A DNA stretch of 19,014 nucleotides from JTS-RE9 sp964649195 (GTDB taxonomy: Bacteria; Planctomycetota; Phycisphaerae; Phycisphaerales; Phycisphaeraceae). The notes beneath the pieces are model-generated. The model was given only the letters and a program-made list of their open reading frames with translations. It searched no databases and was not told where the DNA came from. The position numbers were made by a program, and so were the translations under genes. Below, piece after piece: positions 1-8,180 of the stretch. Location: NCBI GenBank assembly GCA_964649195.1, contig CAZYPK010000101.1:1-19014 (forward strand), given 5' to 3'. Within the stretch, counting starts at the first letter, position 1. Every line of letters starts with the position of its first letter.

Positions 1-7
1 GGCCTGA

Positions 8-78
8 GCAAACGAAACTCGCGCGGCAGGCGAACAATCAGGATGACCACGATCACCGGCCGCGCGAGTTTCGTTCGC
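8..78. repeat. 20-bp inverted repeat, 31-bp spacer
   Basis: The arms at 8-27 and 59-78 are reverse complements at 19 of 20 positions (arm 1 reads GCAAACGAAACTCGCGCGGC). A second, smaller dyad overlaps the right arm: CGTTCG at 72-77 faces CGAACG at 105-110, enclosing the hairpin AGCCCG-CGGA-CGGGCT at 82-97. No gene could be supported in 1-294, so this stretch is probably an intergenic repeat element. It may extend leftwards beyond the window. Confidence 0.7.
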
Positions 79-117
79 TTCAGCCCGCGGACGGGCTTCG
101 CAAACGAACGGCTCGGC

Positions 118-157
118 GGGAGCCTCGCCCTCCCAGCGAGAGCCTCGCCTTCCCAGC
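118..157. repeat. Tandem 18-bp direct repeats in a GC-rich element
   Basis: Two copies of GAGCCTCGCCCTCCCAGC lie at 120-137 and 140-157, differing at one position. Each copy could fold locally; GGGAG at 118-122 can pair with CTCCC at 130-134. Just upstream is GCAAACGAACGGCTCGG (101-117), which resembles the GCAAA...GGCTCG words around 18506-18597. I read this as part of a dispersed intergenic repeat family, not coding sequence. Confidence 0.55.
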
Positions 158-294
158 CGGAGGTTTCCGCTCTCCCGCCATATGCTTTTGCCTTGGGTAG
201 TTCTGCAATTTCCTCTTGCTTTGCCGCGTTCCAATATAGAATGACGCCGTTGCCCGCGATTCACTTTTCTGGATGAAGTCGTTTGCCTGACGTG

Positions 295-2865
295 ATGCGA
301 CGACAATCCGAAGGATGTCGCACGATCGAAAGGATCGGTCGCCATCTTTCTTCCCTCTCCATCGTCGCGTTCATCCTCATCACTCAATTTGCGGCATCGC
401 TTCACGCCGACCTCGCCGCCGCGCAGCGGAAGCTGATCACCGGCGATTACTCAGGCTGCGTCGAGGAGGCCGCCGCCGCCATCGAGAGCGGGCAGTTCAG
501 CGAGCAGTGGCGGCTGATGAAGATCGAGGCCCACCTGATGCTGGGCGAATACGAAACCGCGAAGCGGACCCTCGAAGCCGCCTTCAACCGTTATCACTCC
601 AGCATCCGCCTGCGCCTGCTGGGCCATGAGGTTTATCGTTCGCTGGGCGATGTCGAATCCGCGAAGCTGATGCTCGATCAGATCAACCGTCTCGTCGGCG
701 CCAGGCCCTGGTGGTACTCCGACGCGATCGACATCGTGACGCAAGGCCGGGCGGCCCTGCTCATGGGAGCGGACCCGCGCCAGGTGCTGGAACTGATCTA
801 CGACAAGGCCCGCAGGGAATCGCCGGGGCTGCGCGATGTCTGGATCGCGCCCGGCGAGCTGGCGCTGGACAAACACGACTACGCCGAGGCGGGCCGGCTC
901 TTCACCGAAGCGGTCAGGCGGTTTCCCGAAGATCCGGACATTCATTTTGGCATCGCCCGCGCCTTTGCGCCATCGGATGGACGGCGGACAGCCGCCGCGG
1001 TTGAAAAAACACTTTCACTCAATCCGAATCACCTGGGCGCCCTGCTGATGCAGATCGATGAACTGATCGATGGCGAAAACCTGCGCGAAGCGGAGGAGAT
1101 CATCGCCAGGGTGCTTTCGATCAATCCGGCGAACGTCACCGCATGGTCCTACAGCGCGGTGCTGGCTCACCTGGAGAATGACGCGGCCGGCGAAAAGCTG
1201 AGCCGGGAAAGAGCGTTCAAGTTCAACGCGAAGAATCCCGCCGTCGATCATCTCATCGGCCTCAAGCTCAGCCAGAAATATCGCTTCGCCGAGGGCGCGT
1301 CTCATCAGCGCGGGGCCTTGAAGCTCGATGAGAACTTCGTGCCCGCCAAGGCGCAGCTCTCGCAGGACCTGCTGCGGTTGGGTGAAGTCGAGGAAGGGTG
1401 GAAACTGGCGCGCGAAGTGTTGGAGAAGGATGCCTACAACGTCGTCGCCTTCAACCTCGTCACGCTTCAGGACAACATCGCCAGGTTCCGCACCATCGAG
1501 GATGAACACTTCATCATCCGCATGGAGGCCCGTGAAGCCGACATCTACGGCGAGCGCGTGCTGTCGCTCCTGAACCGCGCCCGCGTCGCCCTGTGTGACA
1601 AGTACGACATGAAGCTCACCAGCCGGGTGACGGTGGAGATTTTTCCCGACCAGAAGGACTTCGCCATCCGCACCTTCGGCCTGCCCGGCGGATCCGGCTT
1701 CCTGGGCGTCTGCTTCGGCAACGTGATCACCGCCAACAGTCCCGCCGCCATCGGCGGCAACGCCAATTGGGAGGCGGTGCTCTGGCATGAGTTCTGTCAT
1801 GTGGTGACGTTGCAGGCCACGCGCAACCGCATGCCGCGCTGGCTCAGCGAAGGCATCAGCGTCTATGAGGAGAAGCAGGCGAACAGGACCTGGGGGCAGA
1901 CGATGACGCCGCAGTACCGCGCCATGATCCTGGGCGGCGAGCTGACGCCCATCGGCCAGTTGAGCATGGCGTTCCTGCGCGCCCGCTCGCCGGTGCATGT
2001 GCAATTCGCCTACTACCAGTCGTCATTGGTCGTCGAGTTCATGATTCAAAAGGCCGGCGTCGAGAGTGTGCGAAACGTGCTGCGCGATCTGCACGAAGGC
2101 GTCCACATCAACGCGGCCATCGAAAAGCGCATCGGCAGCCTGAAACAGCTTGAGGCCGAGTTTGAAGTTCATGCGAAAAAGATCGCCGAGGCTCTCGCAC
2201 CCAAAGCCGATTGGACGACATTGCCTGAAACCGTCGCCCGTGGCGGCGAAGCGCTTCACGCTTTCCTCAAGGATCATCCCGACAACATCGCGGCCCTGAT
2301 GCTTCACGCGGAAGCGCTGCTCACGCAGAAGAAATGGAACGAAGCGAAGACGCCGCTGCTGCGCGTGATCGAACTTTATCCCGATGACGCCGGCGACAAC
2401 AGCGCAAGCTGGCTCATCTCGCAGGCGCACCGGGCGCTGGATGAAACGAAGGAGGAACAGGCGGCGCTGGACCGCGTTGCCGCCATCAACGGCGAGCATG
2501 TCCCCGCATTTGTCAGGCTGATGGAACTCGCCGCCTTGCGTCAGGACTGGCCTGCGGTTCTCGCGCACGGTGATCGCGTGCTGGCGGTGAATCCCTTGTC
2601 GCCCCTGCCTCATCGCATGCTCGCCAAGGCCGCCGATTATCTCAACGATCACCCCGCCGCGGCGCGGGCTTATCGCACGCTGCTTTTGATGGATCCTCCC
2701 GACCCGGCGCAGACGCACTACGATCTGGCGCTTCATCTGTTCGCCATCAACGCGAACGACCCTGCCGCCAGACGGCACGTGCTCATGGCCCTCGAAGAAG
2801 CGCCGCGTTTTCGTGAGGCGCAGAAACTGCTTTTGAAAATGACGGAGAACCAGAGCGCAGAATGA
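295..2865 (+). CDS. Exported TPR protein with gluzincin (peptidase MA-like) domain
   Basis: Predicted 856-residue exported protein. A basic N-terminus followed by a hydrophobic stretch (LSIVAFILITQFAA) ending near SLHA looks like a signal peptide. Helical TPR-like repeats fill about residues 35-400 and again 640-856. Between them, from about residue 401, is a domain carrying WHEFCH: the HExxH zinc site is H498-E499-H502. RWLSEGISVYEE follows, with E519 as the likely third zinc ligand. This arrangement fits the peptidase MA / gluzincin families, so a zinc-dependent peptidase with TPR arms for partner binding is likely. Start choice: ATG 295 is preferred over in-frame TTG 283 and GTG 292, because it gives the cleanest signal peptide, but no strong ribosome-binding site is visible. 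A TATAGAAT-like -10 at 235-242 is a weak promoter candidate. The substrate is unknown. The gene lies just upstream of the DUF4159/MoxR run and may belong with it. Confidence 0.85.
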   Translation: MRRQSEGCRTIERIGRHLSSLSIVAFILITQFAASLHADLAAAQRKLITGDYSGCVEEAAAAIESGQFSEQWRLMKIEAHLMLGEYETAKRTLEAAFNRYHSSIRLRLLGHEVYRSLGDVESAKLMLDQINRLVGARPWWYSDAIDIVTQGRAALLMGADPRQVLELIYDKARRESPGLRDVWIAPGELALDKHDYAEAGRLFTEAVRRFPEDPDIHFGIARAFAPSDGRRTAAAVEKTLSLNPNHLGALLMQIDELIDGENLREAEEIIARVLSINPANVTAWSYSAVLAHLENDAAGEKLSRERAFKFNAKNPAVDHLIGLKLSQKYRFAEGASHQRGALKLDENFVPAKAQLSQDLLRLGEVEEGWKLAREVLEKDAYNVVAFNLVTLQDNIARFRTIEDEHFIIRMEAREADIYGERVLSLLNRARVALCDKYDMKLTSRVTVEIFPDQKDFAIRTFGLPGGSGFLGVCFGNVITANSPAAIGGNANWEAVLWHEFCHVVTLQATRNRMPRWLSEGISVYEEKQANRTWGQTMTPQYRAMILGGELTPIGQLSMAFLRARSPVHVQFAYYQSSLVVEFMIQKAGVESVRNVLRDLHEGVHINAAIEKRIGSLKQLEAEFEVHAKKIAEALAPKADWTTLPETVARGGEALHAFLKDHPDNIAALMLHAEALLTQKKWNEAKTPLLRVIELYPDDAGDNSASWLISQAHRALDETKEEQAALDRVAAINGEHVPAFVRLMELAALRQDWPAVLAHGDRVLAVNPLSPLPHRMLAKAADYLNDHPAAARAYRTLLLMDPPDPAQTHYDLALHLFAINANDPAARRHVLMALEEAPRFREAQKLLLKMTENQSAE

Positions 2866-2874
2866 ATGGATCTC

Positions 2875-2966
2875 AAGCCCGATGGCGAGTCCGCGAGCCG
2901 TCGGGGTATTTCCGAGCATCCGATTCAAGACTTACCCCGACGACTCGCGGACTTGCCATCGGGCTT
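2875..2966. repeat. Long hairpin: 34-bp arms, 24-nt loop
   Basis: The arms 2875-2908 and 2933-2966 pair at 32 Watson-Crick positions, plus one G-U (2887/2954) and one C-A mismatch (2898/2943). The element begins 9 bp after the stop codon of the TPR-peptidase gene, and its right arm is followed by seven A residues. It ends 18 bp before the DUF4159 start. On the + strand it lacks the T-tract of an intrinsic terminator; on the - strand the A-run would read as a T-tract before the stem. It could act as an RNA processing or stability structure between two cotranscribed genes, or be a mobile palindromic repeat. Confidence 0.85.
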
Positions 2967-2984
2967 AAAAAAACAGGTGCTTTT

Positions 2985-3824
2985 ATGCCGCAATTCACAT
3001 CACGAAAATCACTGCTGCTTCTGGCGGTTCTCTCCACCGCCGCCGTCACCACTCTCGCCTTCGCCCAGCGATCCCCCCGGCCCATCGATGAAAACACCCT
3101 GGCCAAAGCGGGCCTCAACGACTGGAAAAACGATCCGAAGTTCGAGCATGACACCTTCACCTTCGTCCGCGTCATCTACTCCAACTGGGGCGGTCGCCGC
3201 CGCGGCGGAAGCTGGGCGGTCGATTACCCCGACTCCGATCTGAACTTCTCCTATCGCCTTCAGCAACTCACTTCGCTCAAGGTCAATCCGCGTCCTGTGC
3301 AACTCGAGCTCACGGATGAACGGCTCTTCGATTATCCGTGGATCTACATGGTCGAGCCGGGTGGGCTCTCCTTCGATGAAGCCGAGGTGAAGGCTCTTCG
3401 CCGTTACCTGCTCAACGGCGGCTTCATGATGGTGGACGACTTCTGGGGCGGCGATGAATACGACAACTTCCACCGTGAAATCAAACGAGTCTTTCCCGAT
3501 CGCGAGGTCGTTGACCTTCCTCTCGAACATCCGATTTTTCACTGCGTCTATGACCTGAAGCAGAAGCCGCAGGTCCCTTCCATCGGCCACGGCGCCAATG
3601 GTCAGCGCTTCGAATGGCGGCCCGGCCCCGACGACGGCAGCGAGGTCCACTACCGCGCGATCTTCGACGACAAGGGCCGCATGATGGTCATCATCTGCCA
3701 CAACACCGACCTGGGCGACGGCTGGGAACGCGAGGGCGAAAACCACTACTACTTCAAGGAATTCTCCGAAAAACAGGCCTACCCGATGGGCATCAACATC
3801 GTGTTTTATGCGATGACGCATTAG
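2985..3824 (+). CDS. Exported DUF4159 domain protein
   Basis: Predicted 279-residue protein. It starts with a typical signal peptide (charged TSRK, then LLLLAVLSTAAVTTLAFA, cleavage near residue 27). The rest matches the planctomycete DUF4159 type: an N-terminal segment with DFNFSYRLQQLTS-like sequence (here DLNFSYRLQQLTS), then the motif YLLNGGFMMVDDFWGG and a later HPIFHCVYDL. The family is often found beside MoxR/BatA genes and its fold is thought to relate to class I amidotransferase-like domains, but no biochemical activity is established. Start choice: ATG 2985 has an AGG at 2975-2977 and opens directly on the signal peptide. The frame is also open back to ATG 2862, which overlaps the previous stop as ATGA. 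That longer form would add 41 residues encoded mostly by the hairpin and would bury the signal peptide, so I reject it as the main start. Confidence 0.88.
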   Translation: MPQFTSRKSLLLLAVLSTAAVTTLAFAQRSPRPIDENTLAKAGLNDWKNDPKFEHDTFTFVRVIYSNWGGRRRGGSWAVDYPDSDLNFSYRLQQLTSLKVNPRPVQLELTDERLFDYPWIYMVEPGGLSFDEAEVKALRRYLLNGGFMMVDDFWGGDEYDNFHREIKRVFPDREVVDLPLEHPIFHCVYDLKQKPQVPSIGHGANGQRFEWRPGPDDGSEVHYRAIFDDKGRMMVIICHNTDLGDGWEREGENHYYFKEFSEKQAYPMGINIVFYAMTH

Positions 3825-3830
3825 GGATAG

Positions 3831-3992
3831 ATCACAAATGACAAGCATCAAATCTCAAACAAAAACGAAAGCGGCAGAAACGATCCGAACAGACATCAGA
3901 AGGAATCCAGAGGCTTTTGTCGTTTGCCCGCTTTCAGGTTTGATTTGGCTTGATTGATATTTGTTTGAGATTTGCAATTTGTGATTTGTGAT
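3831..3992. repeat. Inverted heptad-periodic repeat between DUF4159 and MoxR genes
   Basis: The left arm 3831-3862 and right arm 3961-3992 are complementary at 27 of 32 positions. Both arms have a 7-bp rhythm: ATCACAA, ATGACAA, GCATCAA, ATCTCAA on the left and TTTGAGA, TTTGCAA, TTTGTGA, TTTGTGA on the right. An imperfect inner stem is possible between 3866-3882 and 3921-3935. The gap 3825-4027 contains no supportable gene. The element is AT-richer than its surroundings and resembles the heptad arrays at 8181-8375 in style though not in sequence. Confidence 0.75.
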
Positions 3993-4027
3993 TTCCGGCT
4001 TTCATCCGGCATCAGTGCTTCACTGGA

Positions 4028-5056
4028 GTGACCGACTTGAGCACCATCACGACACCCTACGACATCGAGCGCGCCGCCGTCGAGAAAATCCGTGCCGCGC
4101 GCGGTTCCATCCTCGCCGAGCTTCGCAAGGCGATCGTCGGCCAGACGCAGCCGATCGAGGAGCTTCTTTATTGCCTCTTCGCCGGCGGCCACTGCCTGCT
4201 CACCGGTCCGCCGGGCTTGGCCAAGACGCTGCTGGTGCGGTCGATCGCCCAGATCTTTCATCTGAAGTTTCAGCGCATTCAGTTCACCCCCGACCTGATG
4301 CCTGCCGACATCACCGGCACCGAGATTCTCGAAGAAACGCAGGAAGGCAAGCGCAGGATGCTCTTCGTCAAAGGGCCGATCTTTGCGAACGTGATCCTCG
4401 CCGACGAGATCAACCGCACGCCGCCCAAAACGCAGGCCGCGCTGCTTGAGGCGATGCAGGAGCATCAGGTCACCGCCGCCGGTGTTCGTCATCAGCTTGA
4501 GGAACCCTTCTTCGTTCTCGCCACGCAGAACCCCATCGAGATGGAAGGCACCTATCCGCTGCCGGAGGCGCAGCTCGATCGCTTCATGTTCAACGTGAAG
4601 ATTGATTACCTCGTTGAAGATGATGAAGTCGAAGTCGTCACCCGCACCACATCGAAGCCGTCGGAGAAGATCGAGCCGCTCTTCGATGGCGCGGATATCG
4701 CGGCGTTTCACGAGGTGGTTCGCAAGGTGCCAATCGCCGAGGATGTGGTGCGCTTTGCCGTGCGACTGGCCGCGATGAGCCGGCCGCACCAGGTCTCCGG
4801 AGGCGATGCCGGCTCGCCGGATTTCGTGAATGAATGGATCAGTTGGGGCGCGGGCCTTCGTGCCGGTCAGTTCCTGGTGCTCGGCGGCAAGGCGCGGGCT
4901 CTCCTGCATGGCCGCGCGCATGTGTCGATCGACGACATCAAGGCCGTCGCGCTCTCGACGCTGCGACATCGCATCCTGCTCAACTACCGCGCCGAAGCGC
5001 AAGGCGTCACCGTCGAACAGGTGATTCAAAAACTCATCGACACCGTCACCGCATGA
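4028..5056 (+). CDS. MoxR-family AAA+ ATPase
   Basis: Predicted 342-residue cytoplasmic ATPase of usual MoxR length. Visible motifs in order: Walker A GPPGLAKT (residues 60-67), the MoxR-typical FTPDLMPADITGTE (86-99), Walker B VILADE (122-127) followed by INRTPPKTQAALLEAM, sensor 1 ATQNP (165-169) and the arginine-finger region EAQLDRF (180-186). MoxR proteins work with VWA-domain partners as ATP-driven chaperones that mature or insert metal or cofactor into target complexes. The next gene overlaps it by 4 bp (ATGA at 5053-5056), and DUF58 and BatA-like partners follow, which supports joint function. Start: GTG 4028 is given, but TTG 4037 has a better-placed GGAG (4025-4028, 8-nt spacing) and would remove only three residues. 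Confidence 0.95.
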   Translation: MTDLSTITTPYDIERAAVEKIRAARGSILAELRKAIVGQTQPIEELLYCLFAGGHCLLTGPPGLAKTLLVRSIAQIFHLKFQRIQFTPDLMPADITGTEILEETQEGKRRMLFVKGPIFANVILADEINRTPPKTQAALLEAMQEHQVTAAGVRHQLEEPFFVLATQNPIEMEGTYPLPEAQLDRFMFNVKIDYLVEDDEVEVVTRTTSKPSEKIEPLFDGADIAAFHEVVRKVPIAEDVVRFAVRLAAMSRPHQVSGGDAGSPDFVNEWISWGAGLRAGQFLVLGGKARALLHGRAHVSIDDIKAVALSTLRHRILLNYRAEAQGVTVEQVIQKLIDTVTA

Positions 5057-6066
5057 CCACGCTCGCTTCCAACCCGACGGCAGCCGGCGTCGATTACATC
5101 GACCCCCGCGCCCTCATGCGCATCCAGAGCCTGGAAATGCGGGCACGCATGATCGTCGAAGGTTTCATGACCGGCCTGCACCGCTCGCCCTACCACGGCT
5201 TCTCCGTCGAGTTCACCGAGTATCGCCAGTACACCACCGGCGACGACCCGCGCTACATCGACTGGAAACTCTACGCCCGCAGCGATCGACTCCACGTCAA
5301 GCGCTTCGAGGATGAAACCAATCTTCGCTGCTGGCTTCTGGTCGATAATTCCAAGTCGATGCAGTTCGGCTCCATCACCGATCAAGCAACAACCGCCCAA
5401 AGCCCACGCACTCCCGTGCGTGGGTTCCTCTGGAAAAAATCCGATTACGCCCGCACCCTCGCCGCCACTTTCGCCTACTTCCTCTCCACGCAGCATGATG
5501 CCGCGGGCCTGGTCACCTTCGACGAGGCGATCCGCGAATACCTGCCCGCCCGCTATCGTCCCGGTCACCTTCGCCGCCTGATGGTCGCACTCGATCAGCC
5601 CCCGGCAGGCATCGCCACGAGTCTCACCGCGCCGCTGCGACGCATTGCCGATCTGGTCACTAAACGCGGCATGCACGTGCTCATCTCCGATCTGCTCGCG
5701 CCGCTCAATGGTCTGGAAACGCATCTGGGCTACCTGCGCTCGCGCGGCCACGAGGTGATGGTGTTTCAGATTCTCGACCCCGCGGAGCTTTCACTGAGCT
5801 TCGATGCGCCTGCGATCTTTGAGGATGTCGAATCCGGCCGCGAGATGTACATCGACCCGCAAATGATCCGCGGCGAATACCGGCGAAAGATGAACGATCA
5901 CCTGGCCGCGATCGCCTCGATCTGCGAAGGCCACGGCATCGACTACCACCGCTTCACCACCGATCAGCCGCTCGAAACTGCCCTCTTCGACTTCATGTCC
6001 GCCCGCATGCAGACCAGGCGCGGCCCGATGCGCCGAGGTGGATCGGCGGAAAGGAGGCCCGCATGA
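5053..6066 (+). CDS. DUF58 domain protein (VWA-like, MoxR partner)
   Basis: Predicted 337-residue protein. The DUF58 hallmark is clear: FTEYRQYTTGDDPRYIDWK (54-72) followed by ARSDRLHVKRFEDE. A VWA-type metal site DxSxS is present as D98-N-S100-K-S102. The family accompanies MoxR ATPases and is thought to dock on them through the metal site. ATG 5053 overlaps the MoxR stop as ATGA, giving translational coupling; the frame is open further upstream but that part merely overlaps MoxR. Unusually, about 24 residues (roughly 106-129) sit between the DxSxS loop and KSDYARTLAATFAYF. In compact relatives these are nearly adjacent. The extra stretch includes a DNA palindrome at 5403-5424, suggesting a repeat inserted in frame. 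The protein shows no obvious membrane segment. Confidence 0.92.
   Translation: MTTLASNPTAAGVDYIDPRALMRIQSLEMRARMIVEGFMTGLHRSPYHGFSVEFTEYRQYTTGDDPRYIDWKLYARSDRLHVKRFEDETNLRCWLLVDNSKSMQFGSITDQATTAQSPRTPVRGFLWKKSDYARTLAATFAYFLSTQHDAAGLVTFDEAIREYLPARYRPGHLRRLMVALDQPPAGIATSLTAPLRRIADLVTKRGMHVLISDLLAPLNGLETHLGYLRSRGHEVMVFQILDPAELSLSFDAPAIFEDVESGREMYIDPQMIRGEYRRKMNDHLAAIASICEGHGIDYHRFTTDQPLETALFDFMSARMQTRRGPMRRGGSAERRPA
5403..5424. repeat. Perfect 9-bp palindrome inside the DUF58 gene
   Basis: CCCACGCAC (5403-5411), a TCCC loop, then GTGCGTGGG (5416-5424). It encodes part of the residue 106-129 insertion just after the VWA metal-binding loop. The remainder of the gene shows no comparable dyad that I noticed, so it looks like a small repetitive element tolerated in the coding sequence. 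Confidence 0.75.
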
Positions 6067-8177
6067 GCTTCCTTGCGCCGTTCTTTCTCGCCGCGCTGGG
6101 CGCGATCTCGCTACCGATCCTGCTGCATCTGATCCGCCGCACGCCGCGCGGCAAGGTGCTGTTCAGTTCGCTTCAGTTCCTTTCACCGACGCCGCCGCGC
6201 CTCACCAAACGCAGCAGCATCGAACACTGGCTGCTGCTGGCGCTGCGGGCGCTGGCGGTGGCGCTCATCGCCCTCGCCTTTGCAAGGCCGTTCATCTGGG
6301 AAAGCTCCACGGCCGAGGCGGAGGAGACCGGCCCGGGCAGACGCATCGTGATCCTGCTCGACACCAGCGGCTCGATGCAGCGCGAGGACCTTTGGAAACA
6401 GGCGGCCGCCGCGGTGAACAAGGCCGTCGATGAAGCCCAGCCGATGGATGAAGTTTCGCTGATGAGCTTTGATCGCGGCGTGAAGCGCATCGTTTCGCGC
6501 GAGCAGTGGAGCGCGGCGCCGATCGCCCAGCGGGTGGCGTTGATCAAGGATGCGCTCGCCTCACTGTCGCCGACCCATGACGCCACGCATCTGGGCGATG
6601 CGCTCATCGCCGCCGCCGCCTCGCTCGGTGAAAGCGATGGCCTGGGTTCAGCGCAGGCGTTCACCGGCCAGCGCACCATCGTGCTCATCACCGATCTTCA
6701 GCAAGGCTGCCATCTGTCGCCGCTCGATGCGTATGACTGGCCGGCGCAGGTGACCGTGAAGCCGGTGACGGTGAAGGCGAAGGCGGCGACGAACGCGGGG
6801 CTTCAGATCATCGCGGATCGTCATGCGGACAACGAAGCAAGGCAATCGCTCCGGCTACGGGTTCACAATGCCGGCGATTCCGCCCGCGAACGGTTCACCG
6901 TTCGATTTCATCCCGTGGATACCCCCGCCGGCGCCGTCGCGCCCAAGGCCCTTGATGTGTACGTGCCGCCCGGCGAATCCCGCACGCTTCGCACCGGCGA
7001 TCTCTCCGCCTGGTGGTCGCCTTTGGGCAACGTCATCACGCTTGAAGGCGATGATCACGACTTCGACAACCGCGTCTTCCACAGCGCTTCGCAGCCCGCC
7101 GAGGCGATCGTCGTTTTCATCGGCGACGATGGCCCCAAAGATGTGAACGGCCTTCGCTTCTTCGCCGAGCTGGCGCTGGGGCCGACGGATCAGCTCATCA
7201 CCAAGGTGACGGCGATCGCGCCGGACCAGCCGCTGCCGCCCGGTGAGACGGATGGCGCTTCGCTGTTCATCGTGGGTGATGCGTTGCCGCCGTCGCGCAT
7301 CGCCGGGCTGCGCAAGCGGGCCGAGGAAGGGGCGACGATTCTGTGGGTGATGCGCGATGCCGGGGCGATTCGATCGATCGCCGCCCTGCTTGATGCGTCA
7401 TCGCTTCAGGCGAAGGAGGCGGTCGTGAAGGATTACGCGATGCTCGGCGAGATTGATTTCAAGCATCCGCTCTTTGCTCCTTTTGCCGACCCGCGCTTCG
7501 GCGACTTCACCACGATCCGCTTCTGGAAGCATCGCGTGATCGATGCCTCCGCCATCCAAGGCTCGCGAATCCTGGCGAAGTTTGATGATGATTCACCCGC
7601 TTTGATCGAAGCGCCTCTGGGCAACGGCCGCTGCCTGATCATGACGGCAGGTTGGCACCCGGCGGACGGACAGCTCGCGCTTTCGAGCAAGTTTGTGCCG
7701 CTGCTCAACGTGCTCCTTCAGCAGAGCCTGGGGCAGCCGCCTGCCGCCTCCCGTTATGTGGTCGGCGACCCGATCGATCTGGGCTGGCTGGCGACATCGC
7801 CCACGCATCGCGGCAAGCCCATCACCGTCACCGGTCCCGATCAGCAGGCCGTCGCGCTCGATGAAACCTCGCGCATCGCGGACACGGGCAGGCCGGGCAT
7901 CTACGAGGTGCGCATCGGCGAGGAAGTGATGCGCGTGGCGGTGAATCTGCCGGGCAGTGAAAGCGAAACCGCAGCGCTGACGCCGGAGGAAATGGAAAAG
8001 CACGGCGTGAAGCTCTGGCGGGCCGAGGGAATATCCGCCGAGCAACTGGCCGAGCGGAAACGGCAGATGCGCATGACCGAACTGGAAAACAAGCACAAAA
8101 TCTGGCGCTGGCTGATCGTCGCGGCGCTGGGCGCGCTGATGCTGGAAACGTTCATCGCAGGGCGGCGAAGCAGATAG
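6063..8177 (+). CDS. BatA-like membrane protein with VWA domain
   Basis: Predicted 704-residue inner-membrane protein. The N-terminus is the BatA / aerotolerance-regulator type: MSFLAPFFLAALGAISLPIL, HLIRR, then a short loop with LFSSLQFL and a second membrane helix (about 55-78). A VWA domain follows with the metal site D100-T-S102-G-S104 in VILLDTSGSM. The middle part (about 250-640) is extracytoplasmic by inference, with an amidotransferase-like or DUF4159-like region that includes FIGDDGP. A final helix (about 681-700, WLIVAALGALMLETFIAG) anchors the C-terminus. ATG 6063 overlaps the DUF58 stop as ATGA, so the two are probably coupled. In such operons these proteins form a membrane-bound partner of the MoxR ATPase. 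The substrate is not evident. Confidence 0.9.
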   Translation: MSFLAPFFLAALGAISLPILLHLIRRTPRGKVLFSSLQFLSPTPPRLTKRSSIEHWLLLALRALAVALIALAFARPFIWESSTAEAEETGPGRRIVILLDTSGSMQREDLWKQAAAAVNKAVDEAQPMDEVSLMSFDRGVKRIVSREQWSAAPIAQRVALIKDALASLSPTHDATHLGDALIAAAASLGESDGLGSAQAFTGQRTIVLITDLQQGCHLSPLDAYDWPAQVTVKPVTVKAKAATNAGLQIIADRHADNEARQSLRLRVHNAGDSARERFTVRFHPVDTPAGAVAPKALDVYVPPGESRTLRTGDLSAWWSPLGNVITLEGDDHDFDNRVFHSASQPAEAIVVFIGDDGPKDVNGLRFFAELALGPTDQLITKVTAIAPDQPLPPGETDGASLFIVGDALPPSRIAGLRKRAEEGATILWVMRDAGAIRSIAALLDASSLQAKEAVVKDYAMLGEIDFKHPLFAPFADPRFGDFTTIRFWKHRVIDASAIQGSRILAKFDDDSPALIEAPLGNGRCLIMTAGWHPADGQLALSSKFVPLLNVLLQQSLGQPPAASRYVVGDPIDLGWLATSPTHRGKPITVTGPDQQAVALDETSRIADTGRPGIYEVRIGEEVMRVAVNLPGSESETAALTPEEMEKHGVKLWRAEGISAEQLAERKRQMRMTELENKHKIWRWLIVAALGALMLETFIAGRRSR

Positions 8178-8180
8178 GAA

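Noticed and set aside
43..276. 77-codon + strand reading frame at the left edge
   Set aside because: It lies wholly in the repeat block, has no ribosome-binding site and its peptide is compositionally unlike a real protein.
1015..2004. 329-codon antisense frame in the TPR-peptidase gene
   Set aside because: Shadow of the GC-rich + strand gene, where the HExxH motif and signal peptide clearly support the sense strand.
2862..2984. Longer start for the DUF4159 protein
   Set aside because: It would place a 41-residue hairpin-encoded extension before a typical signal peptide.
4834..5052. Upstream extension of the DUF58 gene
   Set aside because: It overlaps the end of MoxR and encodes arginine-rich shadow sequence; ATG 5053 gives the family N-terminus and an ATGA junction.
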